DNA of 64,000 bases, taken from contig CAUJHZ010000067.1 of NCBI GenBank assembly GCA_963205185.1, positions 60,186 through 124,185 of the forward strand, given 5' to 3'. Position numbers and translations under genes: made by a program. This DNA comes from Planctomycetota bacterium. Lineage in GTDB: Bacteria > Planctomycetota > Phycisphaerae > Phycisphaerales > UBA5793. Each line of letters opens with the position of its first letter. The first letter of the stretch is position 1. Below, in pieces: positions 7,917 through 16,948 of the stretch. Under the pieces are notes generated by a model. The model saw nothing but the letters and a program-made list of their open reading frames with translations, was not told the origin of the DNA and searched no databases.

Positions 7917-8987
7917 TCAGAAAGTAATGAGCGGCTTGATCATGCCGTCTTCCTTCGTCTGCATCATCGCAAAGGCCTTGCGGATGTCGGCGAACCGGAA
8001 GCGGTGCGTGGTCATCGGCAGCGGATCGACGCGCCCGCGCTGGATGAGCCGCATGAGCCGGGCCATGCGCTCGGCGCCGCCTGGGCACAGCGCGGTGCGA
8101 ATGGTCTTGTCGCTCATTCCCACGCCCCAGTCGAGGCGCGGGATGGGCACCGAATCGCCATCGCCGTGGTAGCCGACGTTTGAAATCGTGCCGCCCGGTC
8201 GCGTCGCGCTCACGCATGCCGCAAAGGTCTTGGGCGAGCCGAGGGCTTCGATGGCGGTATCAACGCCTTCGCCGCCGGTGGCCTTGCGGATCGCCTCAGC
8301 CGGATCTTCCTTCGTGTAATCAATGATGAGATCGGCGCCGAACTTGCGCGCCATGGCGGCACGATCGGGCTTGCTCTCGACGCCGATGACCAGCCCGGCG
8401 CCGCACAGCCGCGCGCCGACGGTGGCCATCATCCCGATCGGCCCCTGGCCGAAGACCGCCACGGAGCCGCCGATGGGGATGTTGCCGTGCTCGGCCGCAA
8501 CAAAGCCCGTGGAGAGCATGTCGCAGCAGTACACGGCCTGCTCGTCGCTGAGTTCATCGGGAATGGGCGCGAGGTTGCCCAGCGCGTCGTTGACGTGGAA
8601 GAACTCAGCCATGTTGCCGTCTTTCACGTTGGCGAACTTCCATCCGCCGAGCATGCCCTGGCACTGCGAGGTGTAGCCGCGCAGGCAATTGGTGCAATGG
8701 AAGCACGGCGTGATGGCGTTGATGGCGACGCGCTGGCCGATTCGGAACTTGCCCGCCGCCGCAACCGCTTCGCCCAGTGCGTGGATCACGCCCACCGCCT
8801 CGTGGCCGAGCGTGAGATTCGAACGCGGCCCGATCGCGCCTGCGACGGTGTGCGTGTCGGACGTGCAGATGAGCGCTGCAGTGGTGCGGATGATGGCGTC
8901 ATTGGGCCCCGGCCGAGGCAAGGGTTTATCCACGACGCCGACTTCCCCGATGCCGTGCATCACAAACGCTTTCATCGTTGATGTCAT
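7917..8987 (-). CDS. Zinc-dependent medium-chain (secondary) alcohol dehydrogenase
   Basis: The 356-residue protein belongs to the zinc MDR family. Catalytic zinc ligands are Cys41 (CTSDTHT), His62-Glu63 (GHEAVG) and the CCDML region near 150-154. Four structural-zinc cysteines are present (Cys95, 98, 101, 109). The Rossmann motif is GQGPIG. Stretches such as CTSDTHTV, GWKFANVKDG, EFFHVNDA and NVGYHGDGD follow the bacterial NADP-dependent isopropanol dehydrogenase group closely. Those enzymes interconvert secondary alcohols and ketones; the cofactor choice is not verified here. ATG 8987 is preceded by GGAGGC, and the longer upstream reading has no homologous look. Confidence 0.88.
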   Translation of the reverse strand: MTSTMKAFVMHGIGEVGVVDKPLPRPGPNDAIIRTTAALICTSDTHTVAGAIGPRSNLTLGHEAVGVIHALGEAVAAAGKFRIGQRVAINAITPCFHCTNCLRGYTSQCQGMLGGWKFANVKDGNMAEFFHVNDALGNLAPIPDELSDEQAVYCCDMLSTGFVAAEHGNIPIGGSVAVFGQGPIGMMATVGARLCGAGLVIGVESKPDRAAMARKFGADLIIDYTKEDPAEAIRKATGGEGVDTAIEALGSPKTFAACVSATRPGGTISNVGYHGDGDSVPIPRLDWGVGMSDKTIRTALCPGGAERMARLMRLIQRGRVDPLPMTTHRFRFADIRKAFAMMQTKEDGMIKPLITF

Positions 8988-9070
8988 GACAGCCTCCTCG
9001 GTTGGAACAATGGGCGCAGAAACGCGCACGGCGGCGGATTGATCCCGTCTGCGACGCCCGCTTTGATCAA

Positions 9071-9080
9071 TTGTCCACAA
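9071..9080. promoter_or_regulatory. TTGTCCACAA dyad upstream of alcohol dehydrogenase
   Basis: TTGT and ACAA form an inverted repeat of four with a two-base centre, about 85 bases ahead of the dehydrogenase start. The same ten bases recur at 14821-14830, and the fully palindromic TTGTGCACAA is at 63964-63973, all outside genes. A repressor site is possible but untested. Confidence 0.25.
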
Positions 9081-9231
9081 CCCCGGCCCGAGCCCCCATG
9101 CGGAAACCCCCCTGATCTGAAGAGCCGCCGGAGGCTCGGGAGGTTTGCGAGGTTCCAACGCCTGTTTCCTGGCGAGAAGAGCAAAAGGACGGCGTGCTGG
9201 CCCATCCTGGCCGCGGCGAGCAAAACCCATC

Positions 9232-11832
9232 TTACAAGCGCGGATCGCTCGGCTCGCTCTCCATGGCCAGCACGGCGAAGACGCACTCGTGCACGCGCCG
9301 CAACGGCTCGCGGCGCACGAACCGCTCGAGCGATTCAATGCCGAGGGCAAACTCCGCCAGCGCCAGCGAGCGCTTACGATTCAGACCGCGCTTGCGCAGG
9401 CGGCTGAGATTCTCAGGGGCGGTGTACTCCGGCCCATAGATGATGCGAAGATACTCCGGGCCGCGGCACTTGATCGCCGGCTGCAGCAGGCCCTTCGTGC
9501 CGCGCGCGATGAACTCAAACGGTTTGACAACCATGCCCTCGCCGCCGCGTCCGGTCAGTTGCGACCACCACTCGATAGCGTCGGCGGTTTCGGCTTCATC
9601 GTTCACATCCACCACGCGAAACGGCGTGGCGAGAAGCAGTCGCTCGTCGGCTGCGCAAAGTCGGGCGAGCGTCTCCATGTGCCACTGGTGGTCGCGGCTG
9701 GCAAACACGGCCTTCTCGCTCGCGAGGATGTGAAACGGCGCGAGCTTGAGATCATCGATTCCAGCGACCGGCCAGCAGTAGTGTCGGTACGCCGCCGTGA
9801 ACCGGTCGGCCATCCGGCGGCGCTGCTCGAATGTCTGCCGCAGTTGTGAGGCGCCATCGCCATACACCGCGCTCGCGGCGTCGAGCACGGCGACGACTTC
9901 ACTCAGCGCGTGCCGCGCCGCCGACCCGACGGCGGCATACTGGTCGCGCAACAGTGCCTGCGCCTTGGCTGACCAGGGCATGAGTTCGCAATCGAGACAA
10001 AGCCATGAAGTCGCCAGTTCGTCCCACAGCCCCGCCTGGCTGACGGCGCGCTGCACGCGCTGCAGCAAGGCGCGCTCGAGATCAGCATCATCGAAGAACC
10101 GGCGGCCCGTGCGCGTGTAGCAGATGCCCAGGTCCTCCGTCCCGTCGCGCGGCCCGTTGACGCCGAAGCGCTGCCTCGCCGCCTCCGCATCCTGGCAGAC
10201 GATGACCACGGCCCGCGAGCCCATGTGCTTTTCTTCGATCACGACGCGTCCGACGCCGCGCGTGCGGTAATGCTCGAAGGCCTCTGCGGGATGCTCGAGA
10301 TAGCCCTCTCGCTCGCTCGTTTCGCTTGGCGACATCGTCGGCGGCAGGTAGATGAGCCATCGCGGATCGGCGGCGAAGCGGCTCATGACTTCGAGCGCAG
10401 CGGTCGCGTTCTCTTCGCGCAGCGTGATGCTCCGGTGCAGCCGCGTCTCGATGATCCTCTTGCCCGCGACATCAGCCAGGTTGAGAGCGGTGTCGTGCTG
10501 CTGCTGGGCCGTGAGATCGGTCACGCCGGCTTCCGGCTGCAACGGGCGCGCCGGCGCTGCGTACCGCCGGTGGGCCGCCACCGACACGAGTTCGCGCGTC
10601 GGATAGCGCAGCGCCGTCAGCGAGCCGCCGAACACGCAACCGGTGTCGATGCAGATGGTGTTGTTGAGCCAATCGGCCTGCGGCACGGGAGTATGGCCGT
10701 AAACGACCATGGCCCGTCCGCGGTACTCCGCGGCCCAGTTGTAGCGCACGGGCAGGCCGAACTCATCCGTCTCGCCCGTCGTTTCGCCGTAGAGGCAGAA
10801 TTCGCGTACGCGACCAGAGCCGCGGCCCTGCATGTCTTCCTTCAGACCCGCGTGCGCCACCACGAGCCGGCCGTCATCAAACACATAATGGCTCACGAGG
10901 CTGTCAATGAACACCCGCACCTCTTCGATGAACTCCGGCGTTTCGCCATCGAGTTGAGCGACCGTTTCCGCCAGGCCGTGCGTGAGCTGCACATTTTTGC
11001 CGCCGAGTTGGCGCAGCAGTTTGATGTCGTGGTTGCCGGGGACGCAGTGGGCTTTGCCTTCGGCCACAAGGCGCATCACCAGCCGCAGCACGGCGGGTGA
11101 GTTCGGGCCGCGGTCGACAAGATCGCCGAGAAAGATGAGCGTAGGGGATGCGCCATGCTCATCGACCGGCGAAGTGACGAGCCAGTCGCCTTCCGCGCGA
11201 AGCGCATCGCTCTGGACCTTGTAACCAAGCAAGCCGAGCAGCTCGACGAGTTCATCGAAGCAGCCGTGGATGTCGCCGATGATGTCAAAAGGCCCGTGTT
11301 CGCGCTTTCGGTTGTTCCACAGAGGAGTGCGCGAAACCAGCGAGGCCTCCACCTGCTCTTGCGACTCAAGCAGCCAGGTGTGGCGAAATCCCTCGCGCCG
11401 CAGCCCTCGCAGATGACGCCGAAGCGCCAGGCGCTGATTGCGGATAACGTGGGGTCCAAAGTTGCGGTCCGGCCTGGTGCGGTTGCGCTCGTGGCACAGG
11501 CGCTCAGGCAGGTCGAGTACGATGGCGACGGGGAGGCAATGAAACTGCCGCGCAAGATCGACGTACTTTCGCCGATCTTCCGGCCGCAGGTTCGTCGCGT
11601 CGATGACGGTGAGCAGCCCGTTCTTGAGCCGCTTGCCGGCGATGTAGGAAAGCACGTCGAAGGCGTCGCCGGTGGCGGCCTGATCGTTCTCATCATCGGA
11701 AACCAGCCCGCGACAGTAGTCTGATGAGAGGACTTCGGTGGGCTTAAAATGCCTGCGCGCAAAGGATGACTTGCCCGAACCCGACACCCCGACGAGCACA
11801 ACCAGCGACAGTTCCGGAAGGTCGATGTTCAT
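9232..11832 (-). CDS. pnkp: Bacterial polynucleotide kinase-phosphatase-ligase (RNA repair)
   Basis: At 866 residues the protein has the length and domain order of the well-studied bacterial Pnkp. The N-terminal kinase has P-loop GVSGSGKSS (15-23), the central metallophosphoesterase has GDIHG (186-190), GDLVDRG (236-242) and GNHD (266-269), and the C-terminal ligase/adenylyltransferase has KHMGSR (535-540) with Lys535 as the AMP-accepting residue. The enzyme phosphorylates the 5' end, removes the 3' or cyclic phosphate and activates for sealing broken RNA such as cleaved tRNA. Ligation needs Hen1, which is encoded immediately upstream and overlaps by four bases (ATGA). The start at 11832 was chosen for this coupling and because the P-loop then sits at the usual distance from the N-terminus. 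Confidence 0.95.
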   Translation of the reverse strand: MNIDLPELSLVVLVGVSGSGKSSFARRHFKPTEVLSSDYCRGLVSDDENDQAATGDAFDVLSYIAGKRLKNGLLTVIDATNLRPEDRRKYVDLARQFHCLPVAIVLDLPERLCHERNRTRPDRNFGPHVIRNQRLALRRHLRGLRREGFRHTWLLESQEQVEASLVSRTPLWNNRKREHGPFDIIGDIHGCFDELVELLGLLGYKVQSDALRAEGDWLVTSPVDEHGASPTLIFLGDLVDRGPNSPAVLRLVMRLVAEGKAHCVPGNHDIKLLRQLGGKNVQLTHGLAETVAQLDGETPEFIEEVRVFIDSLVSHYVFDDGRLVVAHAGLKEDMQGRGSGRVREFCLYGETTGETDEFGLPVRYNWAAEYRGRAMVVYGHTPVPQADWLNNTICIDTGCVFGGSLTALRYPTRELVSVAAHRRYAAPARPLQPEAGVTDLTAQQQHDTALNLADVAGKRIIETRLHRSITLREENATAALEVMSRFAADPRWLIYLPPTMSPSETSEREGYLEHPAEAFEHYRTRGVGRVVIEEKHMGSRAVVIVCQDAEAARQRFGVNGPRDGTEDLGICYTRTGRRFFDDADLERALLQRVQRAVSQAGLWDELATSWLCLDCELMPWSAKAQALLRDQYAAVGSAARHALSEVVAVLDAASAVYGDGASQLRQTFEQRRRMADRFTAAYRHYCWPVAGIDDLKLAPFHILASEKAVFASRDHQWHMETLARLCAADERLLLATPFRVVDVNDEAETADAIEWWSQLTGRGGEGMVVKPFEFIARGTKGLLQPAIKCRGPEYLRIIYGPEYTAPENLSRLRKRGLNRKRSLALAEFALGIESLERFVRREPLRRVHECVFAVLAMESEPSDPRL

Positions 11833-13283
11833 CGCACCGCCTCCGATCCCGCAAGCGAAGCGCAATGCGCATCGCGCTCGAACACTCCCATCTGGGTCGG
11901 GCTGCCCACCTCGGTGTCCTCTGGTCCGACCGGCAGGAAGTGCACGCGGTAGCCGTGCTGGCTCGCCACGCGGCCCGCCCACTCGCGGAACTCAACGCGC
12001 GTCCATTCAAAGCGGTGATCGCGATGGCGAAACGCGCCGGCCGGGAGCGTCTCCCAGCGGACGTTGTATTCGCGGTTGGGAGTGGTCATGACGACAAGCC
12101 TCGGCCGGGCAAACTCGAACACCGCCCGTTCAAAGGCCTGCAGGCGCGGCGGGTCGAGATGCTCAATGACCTCGACGACCGCCGCTGCGTCAAATCCGGC
12201 GAGCCGGTCGTCGCGATAAATGAGTGAGCCGTGGAGCAGGTTGATGCGCTTGCGCAAGTGGTCCGCCATGCGCTCGAAGCGGAGCTTCTGCGCCGCGCGC
12301 TGGAGGCTGCTGAGTGACACATCGACGCCAACGATTCGCGCAAACTGCTTGTCGTGCAGCAGCAGTCGCAGCAGGTTCCCTTCGCCGCACCCCAGGTCGA
12401 GCACGCTTGCCGCGCCGGCACTCTTGAGAACGCTGACGACTGAACCCAGCCGCTGCTGGTTCAGGCTCAGTGGCCGCTCGATCGCCTCTTCTTCCGCCGC
12501 GTGTTCCGCTTCGGCTGCATCGGGATCAAGATCATCCTCGTCCTCCGTCAGCCGCGCGAGCGCATCGCGAGTGAGTCGCGACTGGTACTTGAGATAGCGC
12601 GTGGTGATGAATTCCCGGTGCGGATGCTCCTTGAGCCAGTCCTTCCCGCGAACGAGCAGTTTTTCCACCTCGTCCTGGCCAACCCAGTAGTGCTTGTCAT
12701 TGTCGAGGACGGGAATGAGGATGTAAAGATGCTGCAACAGCGATTGAAGCGTCGTCGTCTGCCCGATCTGCACGGAGTACACGCGGCTCTCGCCCCACTC
12801 GGGGAAGGCCTCGTCAAGCGGATGTGCCGTGATCGCCACTTCGTAGCCCAGGGGTTCGAAGAGCGAGCGGACCATCTCTTCGCCACCGCGGCAGGAAACG
12901 ACGGCGAGACGAGCCGAGAGTGCCGTCGGGCAACTCACCAGTTGGGGCCGCTCCTTGCAGCGACCGTTCATCGCAGTGGCAAACAAGCCGTTCAATGCGA
13001 CGCTCAGAAACGAAGACGCGACATACGGCCGATCGTTCACGTATTGATCGAGCCCGCGCTGGCTGCGCACCGCGCCGCCCCGGCGCACAAGCGCCACGGG
13101 GTCAACATCCAGCAGCACGGCGATCTGGCAGCGGTGTTCGCACGCGTGCGGGTAGAAAACATGGACCCGACCGAACGACTGCTCGAACGTCTGCACCCGC
13201 GCCGGATTCTTGTGCAGCAGATAACCCAGATCCGTGGCGGGGGATCCATCGGGGAATCGGGTTGCGGCGATCGTCAGCAGCAT
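11829..13283 (-). CDS. hen1: Hen1: 3'-terminal RNA ribose 2'-O-methyltransferase / Pnkp activator
   Basis: The 484-residue protein has two halves. Residues ~1-250 form the bacteria-specific N-terminal region that stimulates Pnkp ligase activity. The rest is an SAM methyltransferase with VLDLGCGEGN (295-303) and the Hen1 metal-binding signature EVIEH (Glu371, Glu374, His375) followed by the histidines of FRHRDHRFEW (about 418-427). This set is diagnostic of Hen1, which methylates the 2'-OH at the 3' end of the break so that the repaired RNA resists being cut again. It is the first gene of a two-gene operon with pnkp. No clear Shine-Dalgarno sequence precedes the ATG. Confidence 0.95.
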   Translation of the reverse strand: MLLTIAATRFPDGSPATDLGYLLHKNPARVQTFEQSFGRVHVFYPHACEHRCQIAVLLDVDPVALVRRGGAVRSQRGLDQYVNDRPYVASSFLSVALNGLFATAMNGRCKERPQLVSCPTALSARLAVVSCRGGEEMVRSLFEPLGYEVAITAHPLDEAFPEWGESRVYSVQIGQTTTLQSLLQHLYILIPVLDNDKHYWVGQDEVEKLLVRGKDWLKEHPHREFITTRYLKYQSRLTRDALARLTEDEDDLDPDAAEAEHAAEEEAIERPLSLNQQRLGSVVSVLKSAGAASVLDLGCGEGNLLRLLLHDKQFARIVGVDVSLSSLQRAAQKLRFERMADHLRKRINLLHGSLIYRDDRLAGFDAAAVVEVIEHLDPPRLQAFERAVFEFARPRLVVMTTPNREYNVRWETLPAGAFRHRDHRFEWTRVEFREWAGRVASQHGYRVHFLPVGPEDTEVGSPTQMGVFERDAHCASLAGSEAVR

Positions 13284-13369
13284 GAGGATTCATCGTAACA
13301 CCACCCGGCGCCGCCGTCGGGGCAGATCCCGTCCCGCACCGAAGCGGCCCCGTCGCGCGTAAGTTGCTA

Positions 13370-13389
13370 CAGCCGCCTTCGGGTGGCTG
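13370..13389. terminator. UUCG-tetraloop hairpin
   Basis: CAGCCGCC (13370-13377) and GGTGGCTG (13382-13389) pair over eight bases, one being G-T, and close on a TTCG loop. The hairpin lies downstream of the minus-strand gene that ends at 13515 and upstream of hen1, so it probably separates the two transcription units. No U-tract follows. Confidence 0.45.
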
Positions 13390-13514
13390 GACTGGCCTGA
13401 AGTGAGCGCGGATCGCGATGTGTACGAAGTGGCAGCGTCTTGCTGCGCATCGTCAATGGGCAGCATGGGGCGCCGCGCAGGATCAGCGGCCGCATATCTG
13501 TCTTCCGGCTCGGT

Positions 13515-13961
13515 TCAGCGCACTGTGTAGCGGCCGCGGCCCTGCTTTTTGAACAGGTCTTTGCGCTTGAGCAGCGTGAGATTGACCATGGTGCGGAAGT
13601 TCTCAGCGTTGGTCTTGTAGCCGCTGCGCAGCACGGCTTCTGCGGCATCGCCCACGGCCAGCACCTTGCCCTTGAGCGCATTCTGCAGCGCCTCGGTGAG
13701 GGTGGTCTTGTTCATGGACCGGGTGCGGGCGGCTTTGGACCGGCCGGCGCCGCGCGGGGCGACGCGGCCGCGCGCGCGGGTGCCGCTCGATGAGACCGAA
13801 GCAGCTGTTCCGCCGAGCGCGGCGATCTCGGCGTCGATGCGCGTCAGCTCGCTCTCCAGTTGACGCCGGCGCGTCTCCACGCGCCCCAGTTGCGAGGCGC
13901 GGCGATCAAGTTCGCGTCGAAGTTCAGCGGTAGAAATCCGAGTGAGTCGGGGTGCGGCCAT
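13515..13961 (-). CDS. Small protein with N-terminal coiled coil and winged-helix-like C-terminus
   Basis: The 148-residue protein has a heptad-rich helix at about residues 10-48 (ELRRELDRR ... ESELTRIDAEIAAL) and a basic low-complexity linker at 55-82. A compact C-terminal domain follows, beginning TTLTEALQNALKGK and ending FKKQGRGRYTV. The latter has the pattern of HARE-HTH / restriction-associated winged-helix domains (conserved LxEA start, GYKT turn, FxxxGRGxYxV end). A nucleic-acid-binding role is inferred, not shown. The smaller coiled-coil ORF at 14217-14393 resembles its N-terminal half. Confidence 0.55.
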   Translation of the reverse strand: MAAPRLTRISTAELRRELDRRASQLGRVETRRRQLESELTRIDAEIAALGGTAASVSSSGTRARGRVAPRGAGRSKAARTRSMNKTTLTEALQNALKGKVLAVGDAAEAVLRSGYKTNAENFRTMVNLTLLKRKDLFKKQGRGRYTVR

Positions 13962-14216
13962 GATGACATGCCCTCTGCAATGCGGTTTGCGGTTTCACAT
14001 CTCTTCGCCTGGAGCCGGTGCACGCAAACAGGGAATGCATCGGTGGAAGAATTCCCGGCCGAGCGGCCGGGTTCACACGTTAGTATACGCCGCAGTCGCA
14101 GCGCGCCGCCACCACCGGTCGATTTCGACCGGCCCACTGAAGTTGGGGGGACAACTATGCAGCCGGTGCGGCCGACCATGCGGCCACAGGTGGGGCGATG
14201 CGGGAGCGGGCCAGCC

Positions 14217-14393
14217 TCAGACCCGCTTTGGAGCACCCTGACCGTCGAGCCCATCAAAAACGTCATCGAGGCGCGCCAGTTCGGCGAGAATCTCCTTTCG
14301 CCTGACTTGCAGCTGCGCCAGGCGCTCAACGGGATCCTGCCGTGGGCGGCGCGGCTGCCCACTGGTCCGCCTGCGATGTCTTGGCTTGCTCAC
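14217..14393 (-). CDS. Predicted small basic coiled-coil protein
   Basis: This 58-residue frame starts at GTG 14393 with AGAGGA seven bases upstream, which decides the start. It has a basic N-terminus (KPRHRRRTSGQ) and one helix, RLAQLQVRRKEILAELARLDDV. The helix resembles the first helix of the neighbouring 148-residue protein, suggesting a partial paralogue without the winged-helix domain. Protein function is unknown and reality of the gene is moderate. Confidence 0.35.
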   Translation of the reverse strand: MSKPRHRRRTSGQPRRPRQDPVERLAQLQVRRKEILAELARLDDVFDGLDGQGAPKRV

Positions 14394-14950
14394 GTGCCGT
14401 TCCTCTGTGCGCGGGCGGTCACGGCGATCCGCGCCGTCAGCGCGCCTGCGGAGGTTTATGCTCAGCGATTCAATGGGATTCCAGCGGAATGCATGGCGAA
14501 TTGTGCGAATCCATAGATCATCCGCGCCCACGGCGGACAGTTCACGAGCAGGCAGCCCCATGCCACTGACCACCGATTCGTGGGACTGCATAATACCATA
14601 TATAGTTCCGCATTTGCAGCACGTTCCCCATTTAAGCGCGAAGAAAACCAGAAAAAGTGCCGCCGTCCGGACGACCTGCCCCGATTCTGCCGTATTCGCG
14701 CGAGTTTGAGGGCACGTTGGCCCGGTTGTGCACCACTCCTGCCGCTGGACGCCAGTTCATGCCCCGTCGCAGGCGGCTGCGATGACGCGCCGATGGGCCG
14801 CGGAGCCGTGTTTATCAACATTGTCCACAATTGCAGACGCTATCGTCTGCTATGCGCGGTGTGGCTTTGCCGCGATCTTCGGCAGGAATTGCGCCCTGCC
14901 CGCCGCGCCGGCCCAATGTTCGGATCGAATCGCGTCGTGCCCTGGCCGCT
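14394..14950. other. Intergenic region with AT-rich tract and small hairpin
   Basis: No convincing gene is seen in these 557 bases. An AT-rich stretch near 14588-14602 (ATAATACCATATATA) could serve as a -10 region for the minus-strand gene at 14217-14393. TTGTCCACAA is at 14821-14830, followed by a 7-pair hairpin GCAGACG-CTAT-CGTCTGC (14833-14850). The hairpin could be the end of the SUKH gene transcript, since that gene stops at 14951. Confidence 0.4.
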
Positions 14951-15562
14951 TTACGGCGCTGGCTCTTCGGGCTCAGGAGCCGGGACCTGCCGGATGATGC
15001 TGTTCCAGAACGCGACCGCCCTGACATGGTCCGCTCTCGCGAGAACCGCCTTGTTGGCCGGGTCAGTGGGGTCGCCGCCGAGCAGAATGGGGGTAATCTC
15101 GAAGATCTCCCCGCCGGGGTGGGCCTGGCGGCTCTGCCCGGCTGCGGCGGCCGGCGGCTCGACCTGCGACAGGCGATGGAGCCAGTCGCCGACATCCGGG
15201 CCGGCGTCCTCGGCGAACTCCCAGTTCATCCCGACGAAGGGCACGCGGACGATCGGCATCGCTGCTTCGCGCATGTCGAAGCCGAACGCATCGCCGCAGC
15301 CGTCCGAGGCGAACAGCAACAGGCCCGGTGCATGGCGGCGCACTTCGTAGGCGTCATTGAGCGCGGCAAGTTCGCCGATGCGCCAGAGGATCAGGTAGCC
15401 GCCACCCACGAACCCGTCTCCGCCGTCGGCCGTGCTGAGGAGCTCGATGTATTGACCAGGAAGCGAGACACCCAGCAGGGCCTGCGCCTTATCGATCGCT
15501 TCGGCCGCAGCGGGTGGGTTGGCTCTGAAGTGACGCAGCAGCCGGGGCAGGTTGAGTGGCAT
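14951..15562 (-). CDS. SMI1/KNR4 (SUKH) family protein
   Basis: The 203-residue protein shows the SUKH pattern: an N-terminal helix, then GVSLPGQYIELLSTADGGDG, a YLILWRIGEL strand-helix, LLLFASDGCGDAFGFD and IVRVPFVGMNWE. SUKH proteins are best known as immunity proteins against nuclease toxins but also occur as free-standing regulators. No toxin gene lies next to it here, so immunity cannot be claimed. The C-terminus is Pro/Glu-rich. ATG 15562 gives the normal family N-terminus; the longer upstream frame does not. Confidence 0.75.
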   Translation of the reverse strand: MPLNLPRLLRHFRANPPAAAEAIDKAQALLGVSLPGQYIELLSTADGGDGFVGGGYLILWRIGELAALNDAYEVRRHAPGLLLFASDGCGDAFGFDMREAAMPIVRVPFVGMNWEFAEDAGPDVGDWLHRLSQVEPPAAAAGQSRQAHPGGEIFEITPILLGGDPTDPANKAVLARADHVRAVAFWNSIIRQVPAPEPEEPAP

Positions 15563-15603
15563 GCGGTATGTACCTTCACGCTCAATATGTGCCGGTGGAG
15601 TAC

Positions 15604-16245
15604 TCAGTGCGAGCGATTGGGAGTCTCGTCGCGGGCGGCGTCCTTGGAGTGTATGAGAGTCCGCGAAGGGGGAAAGCGAAATCCGCATTGCCCGCAGATG
15701 AAGGTGTCGCCGCCGCCGCTGCGCTCCGTAGCGCACCCGCACTCCGGGCAGATTCCTCGACGCAAACGCCTGCGGGCGGAGCGGTCAACGAGCATAGATC
15801 CAACTCCGACCAGGCTCGCGCCGAGGAGCAATGTCGCCAGCGCCGCGAGGTGCAGTGCGGGGAACGCGCAGCCGGCGACTGTAAACACAGCCGTCAGGGC
15901 GAGCGAGGGGTAGCCGACCACACCGAGCAACTTTCTGGTCGTTGAGTACTTCACGATTTGATTGCAGCCGGACGATTGCCACGCTTGCGTGGGCAGGTGC
16001 TGAAGGCCAAGCCGCGTCTCATCCGAGGCCGCCGACAAATGACGATCGGCGGCTGTTTCTTCATCGGGGAGCGGTGCAGCATTGTACCAAGGCCCGGCGC
16101 ATCCGATCGACGGCGGCGCGGGATCGGCTCCGTTGGCTGAAGTCTGCCTCATGGATCGCCACTCGTCGGCCATGCGGCCGACGGTTAGGCGATGCTGCGC
16201 AGCGCCCCGATTCCAGCGGCCGTCGGGAGGGGATCGATCCGCCAT
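15604..16245 (-). CDS. Membrane protein with C-terminal zinc ribbon
   Basis: The 213-residue protein has an unstructured N-terminal ~100 residues, two adjacent hydrophobic segments (about 104-125 and 130-150), then a basic patch and a four-cysteine zinc ribbon CPEC...CGQC (about 167-187). The ATG overlaps the stop of the HEAT-repeat gene by the ATGA arrangement, which supports this start even though the N-terminus is not conserved-looking. The function is unknown; the ribbon probably faces the cytoplasm. Confidence 0.55.
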   Translation of the reverse strand: MADRSPPDGRWNRGAAQHRLTVGRMADEWRSMRQTSANGADPAPPSIGCAGPWYNAAPLPDEETAADRHLSAASDETRLGLQHLPTQAWQSSGCNQIVKYSTTRKLLGVVGYPSLALTAVFTVAGCAFPALHLAALATLLLGASLVGVGSMLVDRSARRRLRRGICPECGCATERSGGGDTFICGQCGFRFPPSRTLIHSKDAARDETPNRSH

Positions 16246-16862
16246 CAGTCCCTCTTTAGCGACTCCAGCCGTTCGATCGCCGCTCTGGCGGCTCGCCGGA
16301 TGTCCGCCTGCGAGTAATTCAGAAACGGTTCCAGCACCGGAATGGCTGCGGGATCCTTGAGACGCTTGAGCGCGGAGACACCTTCGTGGGGCAGCTCGTG
16401 AATCACGCCGGCAATCGCATCAAGAGCGCCCGGCGCCTTCGCTCGAACAAGCGCCACAAGCAGCATCCCTCGCGCGTAGTCGTACTCCCTGTTCGCGATG
16501 AGTCGCAACAGTCGATCGGAGTGCTTGGGAGTTGCGCAGAGCGACAACGCATTTCCCATCGACCATTTTGCGGCCAGCCACCTGGGCGTATTGGGCGCTG
16601 AGGCAAACCGCGCACACAAAGCGTCGGCGACGGCATCGCAACGAGCCCACGGCATCATGAAGATGCGCGAAATGACATCCGCGATGTCCCAATGAATCGT
16701 CACGTTCAACCAGTGAATCAGCACTGGAACCGCCGCCGGCGCATTGGAACCCTTCATGCACAGGTCCTGCAGGTATTCCACGTGGACGCCCACGGCGGCG
16801 AGGTCACGCAGAATGCGCGCTTCGACGTCGGCGGGCCAGACATTCGCAGGTTCGGCGATCAT
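16245..16862 (-). CDS. HEAT-repeat protein
   Basis: The ~205-residue protein is all helical with Ala/Leu-rich pairs of helices. The last two are typical HEAT/PBS-lyase-like units (VSALKRLKDPAAIPVLEPFL and DIRRAARAAIERLE). Such proteins act as binding scaffolds. ATG 16862 is listed; a TTG at 16871 is an alternative, and neither has a clear ribosome site. The gene is coupled to the following zinc-ribbon membrane protein by an ATGA overlap. Confidence 0.6.
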   Translation of the reverse strand: MIAEPANVWPADVEARILRDLAAVGVHVEYLQDLCMKGSNAPAAVPVLIHWLNVTIHWDIADVISRIFMMPWARCDAVADALCARFASAPNTPRWLAAKWSMGNALSLCATPKHSDRLLRLIANREYDYARGMLLVALVRAKAPGALDAIAGVIHELPHEGVSALKRLKDPAAIPVLEPFLNYSQADIRRAARAAIERLESLKRD

Positions 16863-16948
16863 GAGGAGCAATCTTGACCGATGACTACAGCCGGGCCGAA
16901 TCGGACCGTTGGCTGGCTGGTATCAACGAATCGTGGAGACAACCATGA

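Noticed and set aside
14951..15562. Immunity protein of a toxin-immunity pair
   Set aside because: The SUKH fold suggests it, but no toxin or polymorphic-toxin C-terminus lies adjacent.
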